This document shows, piece by piece, positions 10,740 to 22,047 of a stretch of DNA of 64,000 nucleotides. The stretch is taken from NCBI GenBank assembly GCA_030737875.1, contig CM060926.1:320607922-320671921 (forward strand). The letters are read 5' to 3'. The notes beneath the pieces are model-generated. The model was given only the letters and a program-made list of their open reading frames with translations, was not told where the DNA came from and searched no databases. The DNA is from Allium sativum. Taxonomy: Eukaryota > Streptophyta > Magnoliopsida > Asparagales > Amaryllidaceae. The number at the start of each line of letters is the position of its first letter. Position 1 is the stretch's first letter. Position numbers and translations under genes: made by a program.

Positions 10740-13345
10740 TTTTTAGAAGGTCACACATTTTTGCTTTTGAAAAAAAAAAGGGGTAATAAACTGCTAAAAA
10801 ATGTTACAAAACAATGGTAGTTGGAAACATTGAGGTATGCACTTTTTTTTATAAAAAGTCAACTGATAACAATTGAAGCTAATACTTCAGCTATTTCAAA
10901 GTTCTTGAAAAAGAAATATAAATTCAAAAGTAATATTCACTTGACTTGATACTAAATAAGCATTGAAGTTTTAAAGCATGCACTGTTATGCTGATAAGCA
11001 TACTGAACATGTTAATTGTTTGCGTTCCATAACAAGTTTTGAGATTATGGTGAAATTACATAAAGTTAAAATAGAGTTACGATCCCAAAAATAAACAAAC
11101 AGATTAAACTACCACAAACAAAAGGACTATTGGACCAACACACTTACATTTGATATCTTTCAAAAGTTCCTCAAAGTTGAAACAAATGAACGAAGATGAG
11201 GCGACTTAATCCGAATGAAACCATATAGCCCCTCTCGCAAACCCCCTTTATCCACCTTCCATTTGTTAATTTATATATTTTCATGGTTTGAGTTCTGATT
11301 AAATATTATTGTCCTACGTCCCTCTTGTTTTTCTCTCATATCCCTTTTTAATGTCCGCTTCCCAAATTAAACCCCTATTTTCACTTCTTTCTCCTTTTTC
11401 TTGAAAATACTGAGGTTGTCCACCATTATATTTTAATTCCACCGAACTACCATCCAATATACTTGTATCTGTGCATACTTGTATCTAGCTTAATATCTCA
11501 CACCCTCATCCTAAGCAATAATAATGGATCAGATTGCACCGACTTTCTATAGTAATTCTGGAACAAACATAGAACCAAATAACATCACAACACTTCAACC
11601 GTTCCTGCACACCTTACTAAAAGTTAATCATCAATTCTATAACACAAATGTCTCGCCTTGGTCAAACTTTCATGAAATACAAAATATACACCATTGTGTA
11701 AATTGTTAATAAAAATCGAAATAAGGAAGATGTGAAAATTGATGTTCAATTTGGGGAAGGAAACACGAAAAAAGAAGAAATATGAGACAGAAAGACCTTT
11801 CTTGTCAACTTCAAAAAATAATAACAAGATCCGGTTCTAACTTGGTTTTCTTTCTCATCATGTATGCAACATTCATCCATTCTTATTTCACATTCATATA
11901 CACTAAAAACTAAAATGTTCATCCTACTTATTTCACATTAATAATTATTTTTATAATATATAGTATTAAAATGCATACGGATTGCATGTGCCGAAGTACT
12001 AGTATGAGTATCGTTAGAAAAATGACAAATAGGCACTATTCTACGATGTCTAGATTTTTGGATCACTTTTCCCTATTGACCAGTAACAACTCAGCATCAG
12101 GGGTGAAGCTATAAGGGGATCTTCAACAATTGATCACAATTACAACTAACATTACACATGTGATCAGGGAGTATCCAACAAAAATTACATATCTACAAAC
12201 TAAGTGCATCTTGAATAGGCTCGGCTCTCAACATGTATGTGTCTTTACTTTAAATTAGGCACTTGTTAAACAAATGCCTAAATGTTGGGAATTTCACTGT
12301 AAAAATTGCAGAGGGATCAAGTTACTTTTCCTATCCCAAATGTTGTAATTTCTTGATTCAAAATTATACGTTGGACAACTGCCTGATTATAAATTGAGAT
12401 GGAAGCCATTTCAACAAGGGCACAGTGCAAATTACACATTTGTAATCTCTTACCCTTGATTTTTGTATATTACACCACGTAATTAATAGATGGAAGTAAC
12501 TTTAGGATTTAAATTACAAAATTATAATCTGTACACTCAACTATTGGATGATCGCCCTGAACTCTAACATTTCAAAAAAGAAAACCCTCAATATATTAAA
12601 GTTTAGAATTAAGAAATAAAAAACATTCAAGGTTGAAAAGAGAAAGCTGACCCATCTGCGATTTTTGCATTTGGTTATTGTTCAATTTTTAAAATAGAGG
12701 ATCTAGAGATTTGAATGGAAACGGAGATGATGCTTTTTTATGAGGAGGAACACTAATGTTTTTCCATGAGCATATCACTGCTATCAACACATGGCTCTAT
12801 AATTTAGTGAATTTTGCACAATTTTCCCCTTTATTTGTAGTTTTTTCCCCTCGCTGTAGGCTTACTATGGGTATTTCCATGCAATAAATTAAATTATCAT
12901 TTTAGTCTACGTCAAGTTGTATTCTAACAACACCTCCACAATATTTTCATATCATGGATAGCAATATCTATAAATCAAACAATCGCTTTTAATTAAAAAA
13001 ATCAAACATCCTTTATCATATATGTGTTTAAAGTACAATGAAACATACTTATGATTTTGGTTTATACATAAAGCAGAATGAAGTAAGACAATCTTTTATG
13101 CTTAAACTGATGCATTATCCATAACATAGATTTTATCATTCTATTATAACCATTTTAAATGCCTAAATGGACATTAAAACTATTTGCAACTGTGTTTTCC
13201 TTTTGATTTCTTTTTTGAATATTCAATTTAAACATTATCTTTTTAAAAATAAACCTTAGAAGTAACTACTTCGAACAATTATGGAAAGAAACCGAATTGT
13301 TGTTATTTTCATCAAAAATTTGTACTCAATCCTACATTATTTTAT
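10740..13345. other. AT-rich intergenic DNA, nothing recognised
   Basis: No gene, tRNA or clear transposon was found. Short open frames here are explained by chance and carry no recognisable motif. Confidence 0.5.
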
Positions 13346-13725
13346 GGCAAATTCTATTTAGACCCAGAAATTTGCTGAGTATACCCGAAAAAACGATGAT
13401 AAAACTGCCTCTGCTTTGCCATTTTTTTTTCCAATTTTCAGCATACCTTGTAGATCTCCAACGAGATTCTTTAGTCTATCTCGTATAACCTCTACGAGAT
13501 TTTTTTACTTTACCTCGTAGGGACTGTACGAGGTAAGGTACAGAATCTCGTAGGGGATCTACGAGGTAGACTATAAAATCTCGTAGTGCCCCTACGAGAG
13601 AGGGTAAAAATGTCTTTTTTTAAATAATACATGGGTGAACTCAGCAAAATACTGGATTCACCTTATTTTTAAAGATTTATTGGGTTTACTCAGCAAATTC
13701 TTGGGTACAAATAGAAGTTTATGCC
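13346..13725. mobile_element. 380-bp MITE with an internal hairpin cluster
   Basis: The ends are long inverted repeats of about 44 bases: both read GGCA, then TTCTATTT, ACCCA and AATTTGCTGAGTA followed by ACCC. The centre (about 13455-13610) carries repeated CTCGTA and TACGAG words arranged as several nested inverted repeats, for example CTCGTAGGGGATCTACGAG. No duplication of the target could be identified, so the superfamily is open. Confidence 0.65.
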
Positions 13726-16425
13726 AACTTCCTCGAGTTCACCGAAGAAGCTCAAACCAGCGATTACATATAAACTCAGCGTGATTTATATCTGTGCTAA
13801 CAAAACTGATCTGATATACTAATGAAATAAATAAGCTTAGCTTTAGTTGAATCATCCAGCACGCAAGCTCATAATCACACCTATAATTGAATTAACTGCA
13901 TAGTTCTAGGGTTTGATAGGGCTTTCACAAAAGTTAAATCAGCCGACGCTAATTGATACTATAATCATAATCACCTCATAGACATGTTAAATTATTTGTC
14001 AAAATAATAAATCAAACAGAAACGTCTACATGGATTTATCAGTTGCACGCACCTGCTAACAGAAACTGAAATCCTAATTCAAACGATGGGATCCAGAATC
14101 CCTGTAGCCAAGAAACCGGTTGAGAATCTGAAATTGTCAAGTAACCAGCTACTAATGAGGATAATAAAATTATGCCAAATTATAATAGAAAGCCCACATT
14201 CTAACAGAGCAAAACGGACCCATCCAAAACACATTAATAGAGCGAGCCTACGAAACAAAATATTTCCCGCCCGGAATCATATGATTAGGTCCATCACCAA
14301 GCCTGAAAATAATTAATAGGCTGATTCTATGTATGCACCCGTGATCTCTTTACATACAACCTTAAATATAACAAACTTGCATACATCAAAAATTACCTCA
14401 CATATACCTTGACTTTTACATTTTTTTTCCCCTTTACATCTTCGTCATTTTGCGTCTTTAAACCATAAAACTAAATTATACAAAACTAGAAATTTCTTGC
14501 TATGAATTTGCATGAAGTTTTTTAAAAAATGAAATAATATTTTATTTCACCGAAATTGGCTCTATTTTTTTCTTTTTTTAACACTTTCAATATGCATTAA
14601 TGTGTTGTGAGAGTTGTCTTAGTTTATATTTCAGAATTTATTGGCTTCATAGAATTCTATAAATTTAATAATGTATTATTGTATTTACTATTTTAATTAG
14701 ATGGGTTATAAAAAAGGTCTAAAAATGTAATTGAGGATAAGAGTAATTTAGTGAGAAACTTTTCAAGTAAAATAATGGTGTATCCTAGGTAGTTTTTGGC
14801 GTATGAATAGAAATTATCTAATTAATAATTAATTGCTACTGCACCATATCTAAATATGTCACATGGTTCACATTTCCCTTCTGCACTACATGTTTCAAAG
14901 GGATTTCATGACAATTTTTAAGTTTTCACCACTCGAGTTTATGATTATGTAAATTTTAAAATGGATTGAATGACAAGGTATATATGAACATACTCCTTTA
15001 TCGATATCTTTGTTCTTCGTTGCTTCAATACAAAGTTTATTGAAAATTATGGCAGCACATAGGTAGAGTGGGACGAGTTGTATACAACGTTGTTCTACTT
15101 CAAACTGTTAAGCAATCAATAACAAACAACCTATTCCGACCAAATAACACCTATGAGATGAGCTAACTTAAACTGTTTTATTTCATTCCCGGGCCTTAAG
15201 CAATCAATGAGATCATATAGATATCCCTTCAATACAACATATAGAGCAACACAATATGTGATGTGTTTTCCATATACTAATAATCATGGTATCATTCGTG
15301 AATTTACCATTACACGCTAGATTAGCAGGTCTCGGGTTCCGATAAGGCCAAGACCTACTAAGCATAGTTTGTAAGATCAATAGTACGACACTCCAATGCA
15401 TCATCACCATCCACAATCGTACAGGAATCGATTACACATGCTTAACTGTTACCATCGGTTTAACAAGGGGAATTAGGATGAGTAATCTACAGTCGATCGC
15501 CTTTTGTGTAACAATCTGACCTCTTAATCCTTCATGCCCAACGCCTAAACCGATGTCAATAACGTTTGAGTAATATAAATATTGACAATTAAGACAAATA
15601 TTAGGTATTAGACATATTTCTAATTAACATTTTCTACTTTCATAGTCTTACAATGAAGAGAAATAATTATAATAGGTAACAAATACCATAGTCTCATTAT
15701 CATAACGTGTCTCAAATGTCAAATGTACATATTCGAATAAACGTGGGTACAATCTAAACCTACATATATAGAGTACAATCCAGGTACAATACTTGTCTAC
15801 ATCTATACAGTATATACAAACGAATTTCAACTTATTTATACCTTCTTGTCTCCAAATACGTGTGTGTAAGAGAAACAGCAGAGTAGGTAAGTTATAAGTC
15901 TAGTGAGCGGGTAACCCATATTCTTCTCTATATATACTACAGATTAATGCTATAACATGATATGAGTTTATCATTTAACCATCGTATGTTTTGTTGACGC
16001 TTCATATGTAAATGTCATCTAAAGTCAGCCATATTGTGTCATATCTATACAGACTCGTGTTTAGAGCCGCATGCCATATAGAGTCGCTTGTTACCCACCT
16101 CCTAACATTCGTATATGCTTCACTTTCATGGACTGCCCGCAACCCACAAAGCCTCCTATACCCAGTTGGACTCACATTCTGGACTGTCCATAGCCTACAG
16201 GGTCGCTTAATATCCATTTGACCTATTAAAATACTATATGGAGAAACATTGTGCATTGACCATACATATAACATCCTATTAGTTTATAATACTAAAATGA
16301 ATTGAGGAAAGTGATTTAAATAAGTAGAAATGAACTTAAATAGGATAAATAAACTAAAAACAAATCTTTCATATATGTCTGAATTTGGTTAAGAAAACTC
16401 CATTGTGTTCCTGGCGATTTTCTTG

Positions 16426-16428
<3 letters not shown>
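13726..16428. other. Intergenic DNA, nothing firmly recognised
   Basis: No supportable gene. The part at 16040-16220 is less AT-rich and has partial repeats ending ATAGAGTCGC and ACAGGGTCGC. It may be an old transposon fragment, but no family can be named. Confidence 0.4.

Positions 16429-16476
<48 letters not shown>
16429..16476. repeat. (TA)n microsatellite
   Basis: About 48 bases of TA directly to the left of MITE copy B. Confidence 0.95.
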
Positions 16477-16479
<3 letters not shown>

Positions 16480-16652
16480 CAATGGCACCCGAAACAGTGC
16501 AGCACCCTTACATGTCCCCTGATTTCCACCATATATCCCGTTTCTCTCTCCCTTCACTCATTCTTTCACCTCCCACTAACTTAAACTACTATAAATACTT
16601 GGTTTATGTTGGGGGGCATTTAGGGTGCTCACTATTTGGGGTGCCATTGAAC
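16477..16652. mobile_element. MITE lying between dinucleotide repeats, copy B
   Basis: A 176-bp relative of the element at 10279-10638. The left end is GTTCAATGGCACCC; the right end inverted is also GTTCAATGGCACCC. Similarity runs inward for about 40 bases (AGTG, GCACCCT). It is bordered by (TA)n on the left and by CT and TA repeats on the right, as for copy A. Confidence 0.7.
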
Positions 16653-16912
16653 GCTCCTCTCTCTCTCTATATATATACATACATATATATATACATATAC
16701 ATATATATATATATACACATACATATTATATATATATATCATTACAATCTGAGTGAGAATGGAGAAGAAATGAGTGAAAGACGATTTCAGAAATTTATAA
16801 ATTTAAAATTCACATTTTCGAACTTAAAATCAAATGATAAGTAAAAAAAAGCAGGGTTTTACATTACATGCGCACACACACACACGCATGCACGCACGCA
16901 CGCACGTGCGCC

Positions 16913-16960
<48 letters not shown>

Positions 16961-16966
16961 GAACTA
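16653..16966. repeat. CT/TA and (CA)n microsatellites
   Basis: CT repeats grade into TA and ATAC repeats at 16657-16740. A longer CA tract with CACG interruptions lies at 16869-16958 and ends in TA repeats. Confidence 0.85.
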
Positions 16967-17241
16967 ATATCAATCAACCATGAACACTAAAACAAATAGC
17001 ATATCAAAAAAATAAGGAAAAATTTGCCAACAATACTAATTTTGAACTAAAAAGAACATCCATAATCACATACAAAAAAAAAAAAAAAAATCCATAATCC
17101 TTCAACAATTCATATACCAAACTGAAATATGAACAACAAAACTATTAAGTTGCTGCTAACCCCGTACACAAACATATATCATCTATATCAGTACTAGAAC
17201 CACATAACGTTATAATTACACCAAAATAATTCTTAATAAAC

Positions 17242-17987
17242 CCGACCAATCTACGAAGACGATGACGACGAAGGCGCAAGGAAACGTGAAACTGAAGGTG
17301 AAGGCGAACGCGAAACTCTATCATAGTCCTTACGCATTGCCATCATCTTTTGACATTTGTGCTTCAAAACTCTCCCTATATGCCTTTTGCTATTGTGAGA
17401 CTCTTGCTTGTTCTTCCTCAAGCCTTTAGCTCTTAGCCCGTTCACTAATTTTATTGTACAACAAAAATTAACGTGACATAAGCAAAAACAACTAATATTA
17501 ATAAATATCAAATGGGGACTAACTGGAGAAACAATTTCACAAGCATATCTTCAAGAAAGTAGACCCTTCATCCAATAGGTATCATCACAATGTTCTGTCA
17601 ATCAAGTGATTAATCATATGTCAACCTACAGTAAAAAATACACCATATATCAAAATAAGGTTGGATAAAGCTATAAATCTTTTAGTAAGATAGTCTAAAC
17701 AAAAACTCGATTCCATTTAAACACAAACATTGCAATTGACAATCGGACTTATCAAAGTCATTAAAAACCCAACAAGCTACTCTAAACAGTGGAGTAAATC
17801 ATAGAAATATAGGACTTATTAATTAAATCAATAATTGTTGAGTTATAGGTTCTTTAACGTTAATAGAGCAAAATTATTAAATTTGATCGACAATCCAAAA
17901 AAATTATGTGGTCTGGTTGTGTTTATTGTTATGTAACTTACCTCTTTTGTGTATGCAGACATTTGTTTTTGTATATTTTTGAAGTCC
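17242..17987 (-). pseudogene. Possible spliced gene fragment of unknown function
   Basis: Two exon-like pieces are seen on the - strand. The 45-base piece 17943-17987 lies between an acceptor (GTTGGCAG) and a donor (GTAAGT) and would encode DFKNIQKQMSAYTKE in phase 0. The piece from about 17443 down to 17252 encodes a lysine/arginine-rich stretch (LRKNKQESHNSKRHIGR) followed by a serine-rich end (RSPSPSVSRF) and a stop. The phases of the two do not join directly, so another exon or an error must lie between. I do not recognise the protein. It may be a gene remnant or chance. Confidence 0.25.
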
Positions 17988-18404
17988 TGCCAACATTATG
18001 ACAATTAGTCACCTAGAAAATATGATTTGTTTCGGTATATGACTTAAATAAGTTGCAAAATATAGCAGCAAAAAAAGAAGATTTGTTTAAAGAAAAATAA
18101 TTTAAGAATTTCTAGCATGTGTTGTTTTTTCCCTTCCTATTTTCCCATGATCTGTGGTTATACATAATGATATTTAAATTTACCTACTATGCAGTAACAA
18201 TCCTTGAGGCAGGACAACCAACGAAGGATAATGCATGTGTACATGCATTTGATAAATGAAGCCAAGTAGAAACATGTTGACATTGAACTATATTTTAGTT
18301 TCTTTCTTAAGCACATGACACAATTTTTTTGTTACAAATTGATACAAGTAACAAGCAAGCTCCATATGCATTTTCTTTGGGACGTTAATCTCTTGTACTG
18401 ACCT

Positions 18405-19100
18405 TGTCACACATCGGATATCCAATAAGTTACAAATTATGCTCGAAACTGTGATAATTCCCACTCCAAACACAAATAATAAATTAAACTGGTATTCGAT
18501 AATTCCCTATTCCGTTGATCGAATTCGATACTAGAATGGAACTCAATCTGTAGATCTCGATGAATTCGAGATGAACAAATGAACACAATTTCCATTAATC
18601 TGATGATGTTGGAAATGTGATCACCGACCTTCTGTTGATCCACTGATGCTGGAAAGATGATCTTCCAAGTTGTTGATTCACAAAGAATACTAAAAATTGG
18701 GAAGGAGAGATGAAACTCCCAACAATGGCGATGTCAAGTTTTGATTACAAAATGAATTAACTATTATAAAGTTCACAGCTGGCCTATTCACCCGCATTAC
18801 AACACAAGTCACGATACCAAACAGTTTGACACTGAAACAAATATAAACACACAACAAAACAAAAATAAGAGTAGAATGATACCAACTCAAACTAAAGAGT
18901 TAACCCAGAACCATAGAATTGAAGCCGAAAGTAACTCCCTTTTGAACCGGAGTCGAATCCAAAAGCTTTCAGAAGGCTTTTTTTGCTAGAGTCAGAACGG
19001 AATCCTAAAAACAGACGACTTCAATACCAATACTGAAATAAAGCAAATTTGAGATGGAGATACTGAAATCGATGAGCCGAACAGGAAATCAAAATAAAAA
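18405..19100 (-). repeat. 3' LTR of the outer Gypsy element
   Basis: It aligns with 47451-48152 across its length, for example through ATATCCAATAAG, AATTCCCTATTC and GATCTCGATGAATTCGAG. There are many substitutions and small gaps, indicating an old insertion. The precise ends are uncertain. Confidence 0.8.
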
Positions 19101-19156
19101 CTCATTTGATGTCGAAACTACTTTAGACAAAAGTAATGAATACAATACCGACACTA

Positions 19157-21050
19157 CTACTGATTTGAAACTGATACCACTATTGTATGTGTTGTGTCAT
19201 CCTCCCCAGGTTCAGAAGAATTCGTCCACGAATACAAAGTAGTCTCCTCCACCAAATCATCCTCACAGTATGGTATCAAATGTTTAACATTGAATACATC
19301 AACAGTGCGAATATGACTTGGTAGCTTCAATCGATAAGCATTGGGGTTGATTTTCTCAATAATTTCCATAGGTCCAATCTTTCTAGAAGCTAGTTTGCTA
19401 TATGCACCAGCAGGAAATCAGTCTTTTGTTAATACAACCCACAAAAAATCTCCTTCCTGAAATTCAACATGTCGACGCTTTGAATTAGCAGTCTGCTTGT
19501 ACTTGTGACTTGTTTCAACCAACCGTTTCTGTCATAGTTGTCAAGGTGAAAAAGGCCCAAAAAGTCTCAGGCCCTCGCCTATCACTTTTTGCGCCTAGGG
19601 CTTTCTTGGCACCTTGATTGACAATTTTCTTTCAGTTTTCAGCTAAAAACCGCATTTAGAAAATGCAATAAAACACAATTTTTATTTTTAAAAGGGCATA
19701 TAAAAGCATTATTAGAAGGGAAAAACAATATACGACTAACATAAATCAAGCTAAAAATGTGCAAAGTCATTCAACTCAAGTTCACAAACAATAAAATACT
19801 TAAAATATAGAAATTAGAAACAACATTGCGTAAAGTCTAAAGTAGAATTTTAACTTTCCATGAACTAGGTTTTTCTTAGACGATTCAACGAAAGAAATTT
19901 ATGGTTTTTCTTTTTAACTGGTTGATGAAAGAAAAGCATCATTTTTTATAGAATACGCTCTAAATCAACAATCAAATGAGCATAATTTTCTTAGCATGTG
20001 ATTTTGGGCTCCTACTGAGCCAAATGCTGAAAATTCCAATTTCTACTTAAATGTTGCTAAAAGCGCGCTTTTTGGCGCTTCACAAGGTGAGCGCCTTTGG
20101 GCTTTTTTTGGCGCCTCATGAATCATAGACGTCTTGAAAGGTAAAAAAATCCCTAGGCTGGGGCCTAGGGCTTTTTCAAGCCTAGGCAAGTGCTTTGATA
20201 ACATAGGCTTCTGTACTGCATAATGGAGCTCTTGTGACCCTGAAACAAGATCAATGGCTTTTCCTTGCATTTTATCTAGTTGTATCAATGGAGTTAAATC
20301 CAAGGGCCCCTTTGGTACCAAAGAGTACACAATCTTGAAAGGACTGAAACCGATATTGTGATTAACAACATGATTATGGAAAATTTAGCTCGACACAACT
20401 TTGAATCCCAGCTTTTTAGATTGTCATTAACATGACTTCTTAAAAAATTCCCCAAATATCTTTTCACCACCTCGGTTTGTCCGTTTGTTTATAGATGATA
20501 TGCGTACTAAATTTCAATTCTGTACCCACCATCTTCCACAAACTCAACCAGAAAAGACTCAAAAACCGAGTACGATGATCTGAAACAATTGACTCTGGTA
20601 ATTCATGAAGCTGATATATTTATCGAAAGAATAATTGAGCCACATTCACTGCATCTTCATCTTCTTACAAGTGATGAAATGAACCATCTTTGAAAATTAA
20701 TCAATGATTACGTAAACGGAATCTTTGCCTCTCTGTGATCTTGTTAAATCCAAAACAAAATCTATGCTCACATCAACTCACGGTCGAGAAAGAACTGGCA
20801 ATGGCATATACAACCCTGCATTAGCTGTCGTCCCCTTGGACACTTGACAAATGTGGCACCTTTGCACGAACTTTTCGACTTCCTTATGCATTGATGGCTA
20901 AAAATAGGATTCCAAGATCAACTGTAGTGTACAGTGTCTACCAACATGACCTTCACCGTGAAGTTCTTTGATTATCTTCATTCGAAGATTACAATCTGGA
21001 ATGCACAGCTGATCTCTTTGAATAGAAAACCTTCCAGCACTAAAAATTCT
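19157..21050 (-). pseudogene. Gypsy integrase remnant
   Basis: Degenerate integrase in pieces. Near 20850 comes a zinc-finger half (CHICQ). Near 20750 comes the first catalytic Asp block, SIDFVLDLTRSQ. Near 20480 there is a worn form of the usual HPQTDGQTE block. Then PKGPLDLTPL (about 20295) and GSQELHYAVQK (about 20215) lead to the MITE at 19533-20206. Past it the frame resumes at RLVETSHKYKQTAN and ends with NAYRLKLPSHIRT and DVFNVKHLIPY (19300). Several stops and frameshifts are present. Confidence 0.8.
19533..20206. mobile_element. hAT-like MITE inside the Gypsy integrase
   Basis: A 674-bp insert splits the integrase reading. It is flanked by GTTTCTGT (19525-19532) and GCTTCTGT (20207-20214), an 8-bp duplication with one change. 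The ends are imperfect inverted repeats: CATAGTTGTCAAGG and, inverted, CTATGTTATCAAAG. Next to both ends are stretches of the GGCGC/GCCTAGG type (CAGGCCCTCGCC, CCTAGGCTGGGGCC), as in known plant hAT MITEs. The interior is AT-rich and non-coding. Confidence 0.75.
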
Positions 21051-21051
21051 T

Positions 21052-22047
21052 TCATTTCACCTTTTTGACATTTTCAAAAATATTTGAAAAATAAGGATCA
21101 GTAATCAACAATTCTGAAAGCAAGTCAAATCCTAGTACTTCAACTCTCATTGTCATCAAAAGATTTCCCCTCCGGCTTAATGCATCAGCCATCCTATTTG
21201 TAACTCCTGCCTTATGCTTCACTACAAATGTGAACTGCTGCAAATAGGAAATCCATGATGCATGTCTAGCTGCCACTTTGTGTTGACCCTGGACATGTTT
21301 CAATGCTTCATGATTCGTGTACAAAACGAATTTCTTATGAAAATAATGTCTCCAATGCTTGATAGCTTGAACCACAACATAAAATTCTACATCATAAGTG
21401 TTGTATTCTATCTTCGCCCCTGACAATTTCTCATTGAAATAAGCAATATGCCTTCCATTTTGACTCAACACTCCTCCAATCCCAACTTTTGAAGCATCGG
21501 TATGAAGTTCAAATAGTACATGGAAATTTGGAAGTACTAAGATAAGTGCTGAAGTCAACAAACTCTTAATGTTCTCAAAAGCATGTTCTACATTCTCAGT
21601 CCAAACAAACTGTTTACCCTTTATATTATCTGTCATTGGATCCATAATGCTACTAAAATGTGGAATGTATCTCCTATAAAAAGATGCCAGACCATGAAAG
21701 CTATAAACTTTTGTAATAATCTTTGGTTGTGGACAATCTCTGATTGCTGCAATTTCATTCTGATCAACCTGCGAACCTTCTTTTGAAACAACATAGCTTA
21801 AAAATAACACTCTCGGGGTCATGAATGTACATTTCTTTGCTGCGACATAAATTTTTTCTTGTCGTAAGATGATCAAAACTGCACGCAAGTGTTGTAGATT
21901 CTCACTTGGACTAACACTATAGATGAGAATGTCATCGAAGTAAACAACCACAAACTTCCCAATATAAGGCCTGAAAACCTGATTCATCACCCTCATGAAA
22001 GTGCTTGGCGCATTTAACAACCCAAAGAGCATAATAAGCCATTCATA
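21052..22047 (-). pseudogene. Gypsy reverse transcriptase C-part and RNase H
   Basis: The RT palm follows from YEWLIMLFGLLNAP with the catalytic YFDD intact in VVVYFDDILIYS, then the thumb. RNase H begins with LHTDASKVGIGG and continues through EYNTYDVEFY and YTNHEALKHV. The open frame extends further upstream to 22248, but those extra residues come from the end of the inserted Copia LTR and are not part of the protein. The N-terminal half of the reverse transcriptase is 22.9 kb away at 44958-45259. This is the best-preserved piece of the element. Confidence 0.9.

Noticed and set aside
16002..16274. 90-residue - frame and its + counterpart
   Set aside because: Open on both strands, no start context or domain.
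9701..16966. CRISPR-like or bacterial features
   Set aside because: The repeats are dinucleotide microsatellites and MITE ends, with no regular repeat-spacer pattern; the window is plant nuclear DNA.
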